DNA of 64,000 nucleotides from Bacillota bacterium (GCA_023405135.1 JAEXYZ010000042.1:1-64000); one strand, 5' to 3'; counted from the first letter of the stretch, positions 9,083-19,032 are shown. The notes: generated by a model not told the origin, from the letters alone. Program-made: numbers and translations.

Positions 9083-9258
9083 TATAGTAGCGGTAGGGAC
9101 AGTATCAGTAGTTGAACTGTACCGAGCAACCTTACAAACTACTAAAAAGATCTGCCTTGATCTACAAAGACAGGGACGGAAGAAAACAACACGCGTTAAA
9201 TTTGTAATTTTTCGTATGACGCTACCCTTCTGTCTTTTTTAAGCAGGAGGGTATTTTT
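9083..9258 (+). promoter_or_regulatory. Structured panB leader with attenuator; likely pan RNA motif
   Basis: A -10-like TATAGT (9083-9088) precedes a structured 5'UTR of panB. GGACAGT...ACTGT-A-CC forms a stem with a bulged A, followed by AGTAGTT/AACTACT and AGATC/GATCT pairings. A terminator, TACCCTTCTG (9223-9232) with CAGGAGGGTA (9244-9253) and then TTTTTATTTT, lies before panB. AAAGACAG (9166-9173) can instead pair with CTGTCTTT (9230-9237), overlapping the terminator's 5' arm. This is an antiterminator/terminator switch. The pan motif is a described RNA upstream of pantothenate genes, with hairpins carrying bulged adenines. Position and form fit, but I could not align it to the consensus. 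Confidence 0.55.
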
Positions 9259-9365
9259 ATTTTCTTTGGGGAATTCCGACATCGTTAGTTGGAAGCTGAT
9301 TATGAAAAATTTCTAAAGCGTAATGAATCTTTGTTTTCTTCTTTAATTAAAAGGAGGAGAAACAG

Positions 9366-10202
9366 ATGAAAAGTACGAGTGATTTTTTGAAAATGAAGGA
9401 GCAAGAGGAAAAGATTGTCATGATTACGGCTTATGATTATCCTGCTGCAAAGTTTTCGGAAGAGTCAGGTGTCGATATGATTTTAGTCGGTGATTCATTA
9501 GGAATGGTTGTACTAGGATATGATTCCACAATGCCAGTAACCGTTGAAGATATGATACACCATGCAAAAGCTGTTCGCCGAGGGGCAAAGGATACGTTTG
9601 TTGTTGTTGACATGCCTTTTGGTTCTTACCATGGCGATGTAAATGATACGTTAAAAATCGCTGTTAAAATGATGCAGGAAACGGGTGCAAACGCGTTAAA
9701 GGTTGAAGGTGCTGGTGAAGTGTGTGAAGCGATTAATAAGCTAACAAATGCAGGAATTCCAGTTGTTGCACATTTAGGTTTGCAGCCTCAATCAGCAGGT
9801 GTTCTAGGGGGCTATAAAGTTCAAGGGAAAACAGCTGAGCAAGCAGCAAAGTTAATGGAAGATGCAAAGGCATGTGAAGCAGCAGGAGCTTGTGCAGTTG
9901 TTTTAGAGTGTATTCCATACCAATTAACAGAAGTGGTTTCAAAAGAATTAACAATCCCAACAATTGGAATTGGGGCAGGTCCACACGCAGATGGGCAAGT
10001 GCTAGTTTTCCATGATTTATTGCGTTTCGGGAAACATCATATTCCTAAGTTTGTGGAAGACTTCGCATTTGTCGGGGATGAAGTTGAGCGCGGTATAAAA
10101 GCGTATGCACAGGCAGTAAAAAACAGCGAGTTCCCAACAACTGCTCATAGCTTCACGATGAAGGAAGAAGAATTAGCGCAAATATACGGGGGCGTAAAAT
10201 AA
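9366..10202 (+). CDS. panB: Ketopantoate hydroxymethyltransferase PanB
   Basis: PanB transfers a one-carbon unit from methylene-tetrahydrofolate to 2-oxoisovalerate, the first committed step to pantothenate and CoA. The 278-residue TIM barrel shows [16 protein letters not shown], the metal-binding [15 protein letters not shown] and VVDMPFGSY. The C-terminal half has [17 protein letters not shown]. An AAAGGAGGAG ribosome site precedes ATG 9366. The stop overlaps the panC start (TAATG), so panBCD form one operon under the leader at 9083-9258. Confidence 0.96.
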   Translation: MKSTSDFLKMKEQEEKIVMITAYDYPAAKFSEESGVDMILVGDSLGMVVLGYDSTMPVTVEDMIHHAKAVRRGAKDTFVVVDMPFGSYHGDVNDTLKIAVKMMQETGANALKVEGAGEVCEAINKLTNAGIPVVAHLGLQPQSAGVLGGYKVQGKTAEQAAKLMEDAKACEAAGACAVVLECIPYQLTEVVSKELTIPTIGIGAGPHADGQVLVFHDLLRFGKHHIPKFVEDFAFVGDEVERGIKAYAQAVKNSEFPTTAHSFTMKEEELAQIYGGVK

Positions 10203-11065
10203 TGAGGGTCATTGCAACGATAGAACAACTAAAAGCAATTTTGAGAAATAAAAAATCGGAAGGAAAAACAATTGGGCTTGTTCCAACAATGGGTTATTTG
10301 CATGAAGGGCATTTAACGTTGGCTAATCATGCGCGGCTTGAAAATGATGTTGTTGTGATGAGTATTTTTGTAAATCCAACCCAATTTGGACCAAATGAAG
10401 ATTTTGAATCGTATCCACGTGATATAGAGCGGGATATAAAACTAGCTGAATCTGCTGGTGTAGATATTATTTTTGCACCATCGATTGCAGAAATGTATCC
10501 GACGAATGGAGGAATATCAATTCGTGCTGGAAGACAGGCAGAAATTTTATGCGGTGCTTCAAGACCGGGACATTTTGATGGTGTTCTTCAAGTTGTATCA
10601 AAATTATTTCATATAGTTGAACCGACTAGAGCTTATTTTGGTCAAAAGGATGCTCAGCAAGTAGCGATTATTCAAACCCTTGTTAGAGATTACAATTTCC
10701 CGTTAGAAATTCGAACAGTACCAATTGTTCGAGAAGAAGATGGGTTAGCGAAATCCTCTCGAAATGTTTATTTAACAGAGCAGGAGCGAAAGGAAGCACC
10801 AGCTATTTATGAGGCGTTGCTTATTGTAAAAGAACAATTTGAAGCAACTAGAAATAGTGAAGAAGCAATTGGGCTTGCAATGGAGCATATTGAAAAGAAT
10901 ACATCAGGAAAAATCGATTATTTGCAAATATTAGCTTATCCAGATTTAACCGCTGTTACAGATGAAACAGAACAATTCCTAATAGCGATAGCAGTTTATA
11001 TTGGAAAAACGAGATTAATAGATAATATTATTTTTTCATTAAAAGGGGAAAAAGCAAATGTTTAG
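10202..11065 (+). CDS. panC: Pantothenate synthetase PanC
   Basis: PanC condenses pantoate with beta-alanine using ATP, making pantothenate. The 287-residue class I nucleotidyltransferase-fold protein has the HIGH-type motif ([10 protein letters not shown]) near residue 30 and [13 protein letters not shown]. It also has [25 protein letters not shown] and the KMSKS-like SSRNVYL. It overlaps panB by one base and panD by eight, indicating tight coupling in panBCD. Confidence 0.96.
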   Translation: MRVIATIEQLKAILRNKKSEGKTIGLVPTMGYLHEGHLTLANHARLENDVVVMSIFVNPTQFGPNEDFESYPRDIERDIKLAESAGVDIIFAPSIAEMYPTNGGISIRAGRQAEILCGASRPGHFDGVLQVVSKLFHIVEPTRAYFGQKDAQQVAIIQTLVRDYNFPLEIRTVPIVREEDGLAKSSRNVYLTEQERKEAPAIYEALLIVKEQFEATRNSEEAIGLAMEHIEKNTSGKIDYLQILAYPDLTAVTDETEQFLIAIAVYIGKTRLIDNIIFSLKGEKANV

Positions 11066-11441
11066 AATGATGATGAATAGCAAAATTCACCGTGCACAAG
11101 TAACACAAGCTGACTTAAATTATGTTGGATCAATCACTATTGATGAAGATATTCTCGATGCTGTCGGAATGTTACCAAATGAAAAAGTTCATATTGTAAA
11201 TAACAATAACGGTGCCCGTTTTGAAACTTATATTATTGCTGGAGAGCGAGGAAGCGGTGTCATTTGTGTAAATGGAGCAGCAGCAAGACTTGTTCAAAAA
11301 GGGGATATCGTCATTATTATTTCCTATGTATATGTGACGAATGAAGAAGCCGCAAATCATCAACCGACAGTCGCGATCATGGGTGAAGGGAATAGAATTA
11401 AAGAAATGATTCATTACGAACCAGAAGCAACGGTGAAATAA
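11058..11441 (+). CDS. panD: Aspartate 1-decarboxylase PanD (pyruvoyl enzyme)
   Basis: PanD makes beta-alanine for PanC. The 127-residue proenzyme has the self-cleavage site Gly24-Ser25 in NYVGSITID, where Ser25 becomes the pyruvoyl group, and the conserved [11 protein letters not shown] and [15 protein letters not shown] keep ATG 11058, since [13 protein letters not shown] aligns with the B. subtilis N-terminus. AAAGGGG at about 11041-11047 serves this start. The gene ends the pan operon. Confidence 0.95.
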   Translation: MFRMMMNSKIHRAQVTQADLNYVGSITIDEDILDAVGMLPNEKVHIVNNNNGARFETYIIAGERGSGVICVNGAAARLVQKGDIVIIISYVYVTNEEAANHQPTVAIMGEGNRIKEMIHYEPEATVK

Positions 11442-11485
11442 AATTGCTCTTGCTTTATTCATACAAATCCGTTACAATAAGTTTC

Positions 11486-11592
11486 GGTGCCAAACCAACG
11501 TAAAGTAAATACTTTACAAACAAAGCATTCATTACGACACGGATTTGTCGGAGTGCTTATGTATGAGCAGGGAGATGAGCCCCTGCTCTTTT
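11486..11592 (+). ncRNA. Candidate small RNA after panD (own promoter, three hairpins, terminator)
   Basis: TTGCTT (11451-11456), 17 bases, then TACAAT (11474-11479) make a near-consensus sigma-A promoter with a start near 11486. The predicted transcript of about 107 nt has three hairpins. The first is GTAAAGT/ACTTTAC. The second has AAGCATTC (11523-11530) paired to GAGTGCTT (11551-11558) around CGACA/TGTCG. The third is a terminator, GAGCAGGG (11565-11572) with CCCTGCTC (11581-11588) and a T-rich tail. No good coding frame lies inside. I do not recognise the family. It could also be a leader of the broken gene at 11868. Confidence 0.55.
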
Positions 11593-11867
11593 ATTTTTAT
11601 GAATATTTATGAAATGCTTGCTCTTTTGGAGCAGGCTTTTTTATTTTGTGAGAAAGTAAAGCTAGTTAATCAGAATAGTTTTGATAAGCTTTACATTAAT
11701 TTATTATTTTATGTTACTTCCAAAGTTTGTATAGTGAATGAGAATATTTATAGACGAAATAAAATTGCAACCGTAAAAGCATTAATTACATATACTTTTC
11801 CTAAGTCCAAATTTAACAATTTTAAAAAAAGTGTTTTTTTAACGAACATTTCAAGGAGTGAATTTAA

Positions 11868-12573
11868 ATGCCGTTGACTTTTGCTCATCCAACAGCAGTT
11901 TTGCCATTTTCAAGGAATAGTAAATACATAAATTTTTTAGCTTTGGTGTTAGGAAGTATGTCACCTGATTTTGAATATTTTTTACGAGGAAAGCCATCTG
12001 GTGAAATTGGTCATACATTGTTCGGTTTTGTAGTTTTTAATCTTCCAATTGTAGTAATTGTTTATTTAATTTATAAGACATACATATATAAAACATTATT
12101 TATCCATCTGCTATCTATTTTTCAGGATACTTATTCAACTAAAAAAAGTTCAACTAGATCGTTAAGAGTATTAGTATTTCTATATTCTGCATTATTTGGA
12201 ATGCTAACCCACGTAGTTTGGGATTCTTTCACTCATTTGGATGGTTTTATGGTAAGGAACTTATAATAAGGTTCATATTTTTAATTTTACGATCCCCATC
12301 TTTAAATTTCTTCAGCACAGTAGCACATTGATTGGACTTATTGCGATTTTAACGTATATGTATTTTCGAACAGCAAAGCATAGCAGTAATGTTAGCTGGA
12401 CTACAAGCACAAGGGACAAATTGATGTATTGGGGTCAAATCGGTTTGTTAACAATACTTTTGTTTTGGGTATGGTATTTAATTAGTGAAGTATCCATCGA
12501 ATCCTATGGCATAATTGTCGTACGAATAATCGATTCAGCTTTGATAAGTTTGTTAATTGTTTCAATACTTTAA
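11868..12573 (+). pseudogene. DUF4184-family membrane protein, frameshifted
   Basis: The first part (11868-12266) starts with AAGGAG and MPLTFAHPTAVLPF, the typical DUF4184 N-terminus, and runs to HLDGFMVRNL before a double stop. The protein resumes in another frame from about 12270 (VHIFNFTIPIFKFLQHSSTL then IGL) to 12573. A small deletion or frameshift near 12262-12275 therefore split one gene of about 235 residues. Several membrane helices are visible in both parts. The function of the family is unknown. Confidence 0.75.
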
Positions 12574-12972
12574 TAGCTTACTGATTTATCGCAAAAGAGA
12601 AAACGAATGAGTGGAATATATAGGTGAATTATTTATTGCTTGGGTGAAAATATATTATTGTGCTTGTTTGTTATGATAGTTTTTAGTAGTGATTTTAATA
12701 GAAAGGTGAATTACATTTGAAAGAACAGCAGGGTATACGTTTAATTTAACTTTTTCAACAAATACCACGCCATGCTATTAAATACTATCATAGTAAACTT
12801 AGCTCCATTCGTACCTTATTACATGACCTCCTTCAAAAATTGTGCTATTCCTTTCTTGAAAAATAACTGAAATTTAAATAATGATCGTCATAACCCGAGG
12901 TAAAGCATGACCACTACATTTGAATATGATAAAATTCCTTTATAAATATTTACATTGTGAGTTGAGAAAAAG
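12574..12972. other. Intergenic, no gene seen
   Basis: There are 399 AT-rich bases between the broken DUF4184 gene and dinG. Short ribosome-site-like stretches are followed by frames of 10 codons or fewer, such as TTG near 12718. The dinG promoter should lie in the last 150 bases, but I cannot pick one. No repeat or strong hairpin was found. Confidence 0.5.
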
Positions 12973-15786
12973 ATGGAAAGTCAAAAATATGCCATTGTTG
13001 ATATAGAAACAACGGGTCATTCGCAGGCTACAGGCGATCGAATGATTCAAATAGCGATTGTCATTATGAAAGATTGGTGTATTGAGAAGACTTTTACATC
13101 ATTCATTCATCCAGGGAAACCAATTCCTTTATTTATACAGGATTTAACGAATATAACCGATGCCGACGTAAAAGACGCACTGCCCTTTGAAGAGCATGCA
13201 GATACTATATATGAATTATTGCAAGATGCGATTTTCGTAGCTCATAATACAGATTTCGATTTATCGTTTTTGCAAGCTGAATTTAAACGTGTTGGACTGC
13301 AAAAATGGATTGGGAAAAAGATTGATACAGTAGAGCTATCAAAAATTTTATTTCCGTATTCATTAAGCTATAAGCTAGGGGATTTAGCAGCGGATTTAAA
13401 TATTCCATTAGCGAATGCGCACCGTGCTGACGATGATGCAAAAGCATGTGCATATCTATTAAAAAGATGTTGGGAAGAGCTATTAACTTTGCCAGTATCA
13501 ACGTTAGAGCAGCTGCATAAAAAATCATTTCAATTAAAAACAAATTTATCCCAACTATTTTTTGAAGCGTTGCAAAAACGAAGAAACCAAGTGAATGATG
13601 ATACAAATATCATTTATTACAAAAAAATTGCGTTAAAAAAGCAAGAAGCTAAAAAGCAAAGTGAACAAAAAAAACTTAGCTTTCCAATGACCAATGATGA
13701 AAAGATTTCACTGTTAAGCAAAAGCTTTCCTAATTTTGAAGAACGTCCAGAACAGTTTCAAATGATGGATGCAATTTGGAAAAATTTAAATAATAAATCG
13801 GAAATTTTAATTGAAGCATCAACTGGAATTGGCAAAACAATTGGTTATTTAATTCCATCGATTATTTATGCGAAACAAAATAATCGAAAAGTATGCATTA
13901 GCACATATACTTCACATTTGCTTGAGCAATTATTATCGAGTGAAATTCCAAAGGCTGAAGCAATATTAGGTAATCAAATTAATGTAACACGCTTAAAAGG
14001 GAAGCAAAATTATATTGACATTGGCATTTTCGAGCAATTAATGAAATTTAGAGATTGCTCGTATGATGAGACGTTAACAATTTTACAAGTGTTAGTGTGG
14101 CTAACGAAAACAGAAACGGGCGATTTATCTGAATTAAATGTATCTGGTGGTGGGCAATTATTTATTGATAAAATTCGTAAAAGCCCTGAAAGTATACGAA
14201 ATCAAAACGAATTTGATTATTATGAGCGAGCAATCGAGGAAAGTAAATATGCTGATTTAATCGTGACAAACCATTCAATGTTAATAGCTGATCTTGTACG
14301 TCACGAGCCAATTTTTAATCATATTGAAGGTTGGATTATTGACGAAGCCCATCAATTTATTCAAGCTGCCGTTAACAGAGATGAATCGATCTTTTCCTTT
14401 ACAAATTGGAAGTATTTGTTCGGACAAATTGGACTTTCTTCAGATAATCAATTGTTTTCAGCCTTTCAAAAAATTGCATTGAAAAAACAGCGTGTTCCAT
14501 TATCATTCTTTCATCAATTGGAAAAGAATTTTATTCGATTGAGCGAATTATTTGATCAATCTATGCAAGAGATTATTATTTCCATGAAAGCATTTACTCG
14601 CAACACGAAGCGGGAAATAAAGCATACAGCTTTTTTATCAGAGCTATCACTAAATCAACATACATTAAGAGATGTTTTAGATGTCATGCAAAGTTGGATT
14701 GATTTAGCTGAGCAAACTGCGCTGCTATTTAAAAATGATATCGAGCAAATTGCACCTGAGCACCAATTAATATTAGAGCAATGGGAATATTGGGTGCGTG
14801 AATTTAAAGTGAAATTAGTGGAGTGGGAAGAAATTTTTCTTAAAGAAAATGAAGATTATTCAGCATGGATTGAGCTAGATCAACGAAATCTTCCTGGTAG
14901 TATTCGCGTTTTGAAAAAGCCGATTAATTTAACGACAACAATTCAACAGCTATTTGATCCAATTCGAAATAAACACGCCATTATTTGGACGTCAGGAACA
15001 TTAACAGTACCAAATAATGATCGTTTTATTGTAAATCAATTAGGGATTCATCCAGACGTGCCACTGCTTAAACTGCAAGCTCCTGCCCATTACTATAAAG
15101 GAGCAAAAGCGTATATTGTAAATGATATGCCTGATATCCAAACCGTTTCACAATCTGATTATGTAGAATCAGTAGTGTTAGCAATTACAAGAATTGTACG
15201 GGCAACAGAAGGCCGCTGTTTTGTGTTGTTCACTTCACAGGATATGTTAAGGAAAACAGTAGAGCTTATTCAGGAAAGCGAACTTTTACAGGATTATATG
15301 TTGTTCGCTCAAGGAATTACTGGTGGTAGTCGAATGCGCTTGTTAAAATCTTTCCAAAAGTTTAACCATTCCGTGTTATTAGGTACGAATAGTTTTTGGG
15401 AAGGTGTCGATGTTCCAGGAGAAGGGCTGTCATCTGTCATTATTGTTCGTTTGCCATTTACCTCACCGGAAGAACCTACTTTTAAGGCAAAATCACAAAT
15501 ATTACAACAGCAAGGACGTAATGCCTTTACAGAACTTTCACTACCAGAGGCAATTTTACGTTTTAAACAAGGGTTCGGTCGCCTCATCCGCTCTTCTCAA
15601 GATAAGGGCGTATTTATTGTGCTAGATCGTCGAATTGAAACGAAATCGTATGGAGTAGAATTTTTACGTGCATTACCGAAAATTTCTGTACAGAAACTAC
15701 CCCTTCAAGATATGGTTTTAGAGATAGAAGATTGGTATAATATGAAAGATGAGGAAAGAAAGCAGGTAGACAAAAATGAAATGTAA
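12973..15786 (+). CDS. dinG: DinG-type protein: DEDDh exonuclease plus helicase-like domains
   Basis: The 937-residue protein has an N-terminal 3'-5' exonuclease domain (about 1-170, IVDIETTG with Asp10 and Glu12). The XPD/DinG-like helicase core follows, with Walker A IEASTGIGKTIGYLIP, DEAH box WIIDEAHQF and final motif QGFGRLIRSSQDKG. Gram-positive DinG proteins have this added nuclease, and some have lost helicase activity; this one keeps the helicase signatures. It probably acts in DNA repair. The order dinG-ypmB-aspB-asnS-dnaD follows B. subtilis without the tiny ypmA. The ribosome site is weak. Confidence 0.93.
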   Translation: MESQKYAIVDIETTGHSQATGDRMIQIAIVIMKDWCIEKTFTSFIHPGKPIPLFIQDLTNITDADVKDALPFEEHADTIYELLQDAIFVAHNTDFDLSFLQAEFKRVGLQKWIGKKIDTVELSKILFPYSLSYKLGDLAADLNIPLANAHRADDDAKACAYLLKRCWEELLTLPVSTLEQLHKKSFQLKTNLSQLFFEALQKRRNQVNDDTNIIYYKKIALKKQEAKKQSEQKKLSFPMTNDEKISLLSKSFPNFEERPEQFQMMDAIWKNLNNKSEILIEASTGIGKTIGYLIPSIIYAKQNNRKVCISTYTSHLLEQLLSSEIPKAEAILGNQINVTRLKGKQNYIDIGIFEQLMKFRDCSYDETLTILQVLVWLTKTETGDLSELNVSGGGQLFIDKIRKSPESIRNQNEFDYYERAIEESKYADLIVTNHSMLIADLVRHEPIFNHIEGWIIDEAHQFIQAAVNRDESIFSFTNWKYLFGQIGLSSDNQLFSAFQKIALKKQRVPLSFFHQLEKNFIRLSELFDQSMQEIIISMKAFTRNTKREIKHTAFLSELSLNQHTLRDVLDVMQSWIDLAEQTALLFKNDIEQIAPEHQLILEQWEYWVREFKVKLVEWEEIFLKENEDYSAWIELDQRNLPGSIRVLKKPINLTTTIQQLFDPIRNKHAIIWTSGTLTVPNNDRFIVNQLGIHPDVPLLKLQAPAHYYKGAKAYIVNDMPDIQTVSQSDYVESVVLAITRIVRATEGRCFVLFTSQDMLRKTVELIQESELLQDYMLFAQGITGGSRMRLLKSFQKFNHSVLLGTNSFWEGVDVPGEGLSSVIIVRLPFTSPEEPTFKAKSQILQQQGRNAFTELSLPEAILRFKQGFGRLIRSSQDKGVFIVLDRRIETKSYGVEFLRALPKISVQKLPLQDMVLEIEDWYNMKDEERKQVDKNEM

Positions 15787-15813
15787 TCAAGTTAAAACGA
15801 TAAAGGTGATTCA

Positions 15814-16296
15814 ATGAAAAACTGGATAATTTTCATTTCCGTATTTATTCTATCTTTGTCACTTGTTATTTCAATTCTCGTAATTTGGAAAGCCGATGCT
15901 CCATTTAATAAAATCGAGAAGCAAGCAGAAGATCTTGCATTATCATCAGGAGCCGTTGCGGAAGTGTCGGAAAGCTACGTTTATAATGGTAATAAGCCGT
16001 ACGTTACTGTGTTCGGAGTAGACGAAAACGGTAAGGAAAAGGCAATATTTGTTCCAATCAGTTTAGAAGAAAATTCGATTCAGGAAGTATTTTTGCAAGA
16101 CGGCATTACAGATGAACAAGCTTTATCGGTTTTAAATCATGAAGAAGAAGTAAAAGAAATTCTCCATACAAAATTAGGCTTTGAAGAAGTGGGTCCAGTT
16201 TGGGAAATTACTTATAAAAACGGATCTGATAAATTGAATTATGTCTATATTTTGTTTGAGGATGGACAATGGTGGAAGCGTATTTTGAACTTGTAG
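15814..16296 (+). CDS. ypmB: YpmB-like membrane-anchored protein (DUF5590)
   Basis: The 160-residue protein has one N-terminal membrane helix (about 4-26) and an extracellular PepSY-like domain (about 35-160). The ending VWEITYKNGSDKLNYVYILF is typical of YpmB. It has no established function. It lies between dinG and aspB, 12 bases ahead of aspB, as in B. subtilis, which is the main basis for the symbol. A good AAAGGTG ribosome site precedes ATG 15814. Confidence 0.85.
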   Translation: MKNWIIFISVFILSLSLVISILVIWKADAPFNKIEKQAEDLALSSGAVAEVSESYVYNGNKPYVTVFGVDENGKEKAIFVPISLEENSIQEVFLQDGITDEQALSVLNHEEEVKEILHTKLGFEEVGPVWEITYKNGSDKLNYVYILFEDGQWWKRILNL

Positions 16297-16311
16297 AGGA
16301 GTAGATTATTG

Positions 16312-17505
16312 ATGAAAGAAATATTGGCAAATCGTGTAAAAAGTTTAACACCATCTTTAACACTAGCTATTACTGCAAAGGCAAAAGAATTAAAAGCACA
16401 AGGAATCGACGTAATCGGATTAGGTGCAGGTGAACCAGATTTTAATACGCCTCAAAATATCCTTGATGCAGCTGCAAAATCAATGACAGAAGGTTTTACA
16501 AAATATACACCAGCTGGAGGTCTACCAGCATTAAAACAAGCAATTATCGATAAATTATCTCGTGATAATAACTTATCATACAAACCGAATGAAATTATTG
16601 TTGGTGCAGGAGCTAAACATGTTCTTTATACGCTATTTCAAGTGATTTTAAATGAGGGCGATGAAGTAATCATCCCAATTCCATATTGGGTTTCTTATCC
16701 TGAGCAAGTAAAATTAGCAGGCGGTGTACCAGTTTACGTTGAAAGTACAAGTGAACAAAATTTCAAAATTACAGCAGCACAATTACGCAATGCGATTACT
16801 GACAAAACAAAAGCTGTTATTATTAACTCACCAAGTAACCCATCAGGAATGGTTTATAATCGAGAAGAACTAGCAGAATTAGCTGAAGTTGCAGTTGAAA
16901 AAGATATTCTAATCGTATCAGATGAAATTTATGAAAAGCTTTTATACAATGGACTAGAACATTTCTCAATTGCACAGCTTTCTGAAGATGTAAAGGCACG
17001 CACAATTGTTGTAAATGGTGTAGCAAAATCTCATTCAATGACTGGATGGCGTATTGGTTATGCAGCTGGTGATGCAGAAATTATTAATTCGATGACGGAT
17101 TTAGCATCTCACTCAACTTCAAATCCTACAACGACTTCTCAATATGCAGCAATTGAAGCATATAATGGTCCACAGGATTCAGTTGAAGAGATGAGACTTG
17201 CTTTTGAATCTCGTTTAGAAGTAATCTATCCTAAATTAAATGCGATTCCAGGATTTAAAGTATTGAAACCACAAGGCGCATTCTATTTACTTCCAGATGT
17301 ATCTGAGGCTGCTTATAAAACAGGCTTTGACTCAGTAGATGATTTTGTAAATGCTTTATTAACAGAAGCTAATGTTGCGGTCGTACCCGGTTCAGGTTTT
17401 GGTGTACGATCAACGATTCGTCTAAGCTATGCAACATCTTTAGAATTGCTTGAAGAAGCAGTGAGACGAATGGACAACTATGTAAAATCAAAATGGCAAG
17501 ACTAA
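16312..17505 (+). CDS. aspB: Aspartate aminotransferase AspB
   Basis: This fold-type I PLP aminotransferase of the 1-beta group interconverts aspartate/oxoglutarate and oxaloacetate/glutamate. Visible are GLGAGEPDFNTP near the N-terminus, NSPSNPSG, the SDEIYEKL segment with the PLP-ring Asp, and the PLP lysine in VAKSHSMTGWRIGY. The C-terminal carboxylate-binding arginine is in TIRLSYA. I use ATG 16312 with AGAGGAG at 16295-16301; TTG 16309 is just upstream. It directly precedes asnS, which uses aspartate. Confidence 0.94.
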   Translation: MKEILANRVKSLTPSLTLAITAKAKELKAQGIDVIGLGAGEPDFNTPQNILDAAAKSMTEGFTKYTPAGGLPALKQAIIDKLSRDNNLSYKPNEIIVGAGAKHVLYTLFQVILNEGDEVIIPIPYWVSYPEQVKLAGGVPVYVESTSEQNFKITAAQLRNAITDKTKAVIINSPSNPSGMVYNREELAELAEVAVEKDILIVSDEIYEKLLYNGLEHFSIAQLSEDVKARTIVVNGVAKSHSMTGWRIGYAAGDAEIINSMTDLASHSTSNPTTTSQYAAIEAYNGPQDSVEEMRLAFESRLEVIYPKLNAIPGFKVLKPQGAFYLLPDVSEAAYKTGFDSVDDFVNALLTEANVAVVPGSGFGVRSTIRLSYATSLELLEEAVRRMDNYVKSKWQD

Positions 17506-17519
17506 TTTTTTAAAACAAT

Positions 17520-17563
17520 AGCTTGTAAATAAGTTACTTAACTTGTTTACAAGCTGCTACAAT
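17520..17563 (+). promoter_or_regulatory. 36-bp dyad overlapping the putative asnS promoter
   Basis: AGCTTGTAAA (17520-17529) pairs with TTTACAAGCT (17546-17555), with AAGTT/AACTT nested inside, giving a nearly perfect 36-base dyad. No T-run follows on the plus strand. TTACTT (17534-17539), 18 bases and TACAAT (17558-17563) could be the asnS promoter, overlapping the dyad. It could be an operator, a leader hairpin or the aspB 3' end. Confidence 0.45.
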
Positions 17564-17586
17564 TAGTTCTTTGTTGGAGGAACAAT

Positions 17587-18882
17587 ATGAAAAAAATAAT
17601 GATTCAAGATATGCCCGAGTATATTGGCGAAACTGTAAAATTAGGTGTTTGGTTAGCAAACAAACGTTCAAGTGGAAAAATTGCCTTCTTACAATTACGT
17701 GACGGCTCTGGCTTTGTTCAAGGAGTAATTGTAAAAGAAGAAGTTGGAGAAGAATTATTTGCAACTGCAAAAGGTTTAACTCAAGAAACATCCATGTACA
17801 TTACAGGTGTTGTAAAAGAAGATACTCGTTCAAGCTTTGGCTGTGAACTTGCTATTACGAATATTGAAGTAATTCATGCAGCAGTGGATTATCCGATTAC
17901 ACCAAAAGAGCATGGTGTAGAATTTTTAATGGATAACCGTCATCTTTGGTTGCGTTCACGTAAACAGCATGCAATTATGAAAATTCGAAACGAAATTATT
18001 CGTGCAACATATGAATTTTTCAACAATAACGGTTTTGTTAAAATTGACCCACCTATCTTAACAGGTTCGGCTCCAGAAGGAACTTCAGAACTTTTCCATA
18101 CAAAGTATTTTGACGAAGATGCGTATCTTTCACAATCAGGACAACTTTATATGGAAGCAGCAGCAATGGCTTTAGGAAAAGTATTTTCTTTCGGTCCTAC
18201 ATTCCGTGCAGAAAAATCAAAAACTCGACGCCACTTAATTGAATTTTGGATGATCGAGCCAGAAATGGCCTTTGTAGAATTCGAAGAAAATTTAGAAGTA
18301 CAAGAACAATATGTTTCATATATCGTTCAATCTGTGTTAAAAAATTGCAAAATCGAATTAGAACGTCTTGGCCGAGATACATCAAAATTAGAAAATATTC
18401 AAGCGCCATTCCCTCGTATTTCGTATGATGATGCAATTAAGTTTTTACACGAAAAAGGATTCAATGACATCGAATGGGGTGACGATTTTGGTGCACCACA
18501 TGAAACAGCGATTGCTGAAAGCTTTGATAAACCTGTATTTATTACATGTTATCCAGTTGGCATTAAGCCGTTTTATATGCAGCCACATCCAGAACGTGAA
18601 GATGTCGTTTTATGTGCGGACTTAATTGCTCCAGAAGGCTACGGAGAAATTATTGGAGGCTCTGAGCGTATTCATGATTTTGATTTATTAAAACAACGAC
18701 TAGCAGAGCATAACTTAGATGAGGAAGCATATGCTTGGTATTTAGATTTACGTAAGCAGGGATCTGTTCCTCACTCTGGATTCGGCTTAGGATTAGAACG
18801 TACAGTAGCATGGATTAGTGGTGCAGAACACGTTCGTGAATGTATCCCATTCCCAAGATTGTTAAATAGACTTTATCCATAA
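17587..18882 (+). CDS. asnS: Asparaginyl-tRNA synthetase AsnS
   Basis: This class IIb synthetase charges tRNA-Asn. The 431-residue protein has an N-terminal OB anticodon-binding domain (about 1-110) and the catalytic core. Motif 2 lies around [20 protein letters not shown], and motif 3 is [13 protein letters not shown] near the C-terminus. [10 protein letters not shown] and [13 protein letters not shown] are typical of AsnRS rather than AspRS. The start is ATG 17587 with GGAGG upstream. It follows aspB, as in B. subtilis. Confidence 0.96.
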   Translation: MKKIMIQDMPEYIGETVKLGVWLANKRSSGKIAFLQLRDGSGFVQGVIVKEEVGEELFATAKGLTQETSMYITGVVKEDTRSSFGCELAITNIEVIHAAVDYPITPKEHGVEFLMDNRHLWLRSRKQHAIMKIRNEIIRATYEFFNNNGFVKIDPPILTGSAPEGTSELFHTKYFDEDAYLSQSGQLYMEAAAMALGKVFSFGPTFRAEKSKTRRHLIEFWMIEPEMAFVEFEENLEVQEQYVSYIVQSVLKNCKIELERLGRDTSKLENIQAPFPRISYDDAIKFLHEKGFNDIEWGDDFGAPHETAIAESFDKPVFITCYPVGIKPFYMQPHPEREDVVLCADLIAPEGYGEIIGGSERIHDFDLLKQRLAEHNLDEEAYAWYLDLRKQGSVPHSGFGLGLERTVAWISGAEHVRECIPFPRLLNRLYP

Positions 18883-18888
18883 GAAGAA

Positions 18889-18968
18889 AAAGCGGAAGCG
18901 CGCTGCGGAGGGCCCATATCGAAAGCAATTTCCAGCTTGACTGAGAGCTGACCGCTGCAGCTAGACAT
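18889..18968. repeat. Bacillales-type intergenic repeat copy
   Basis: The sequence starts with AAAGCGGAAGCGCGC and ends with GCAGCTAGACATTTC. The AAGCGGAAGCGC end is also found at one end of the larger block at 25820-25975 (minus strand), and CTAG-containing ends recur near 36550. It looks like a dispersed non-coding element common between genes in this group. Confidence 0.5.
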
Positions 18969-18999
18969 TTCAAATAGTTTTAATACGTACTTATTACGA

Positions 19000-19032
19000 A
19001 AAAGCGTCCGTTCACAACGGGCGCTTTCCTTT
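19000..19032 (+). terminator. Hairpin terminator after asnS
   Basis: AAAGCGTCCGTT pairs with AACGGGCGCTTT (one G-U) over a short loop, followed by CCTTTAG. The stem is strong but the T-run is poor. Confidence 0.6.

Noticed and set aside
9083..9258. T-box leader
   Set aside because: The AGGGTGGNACCGCG T-box sequence is absent, and the gene is not a synthetase or amino acid gene.
11545..11877. 110-codon open frame before the DUF4184 gene
   Set aside because: It starts inside the candidate small RNA, crosses its terminator, has no ribosome site and shows no protein-like pattern.
12718..12760. Ten-codon frame with a ribosome-like site before dinG
   Set aside because: Too short, TTG start, and no conserved pattern.
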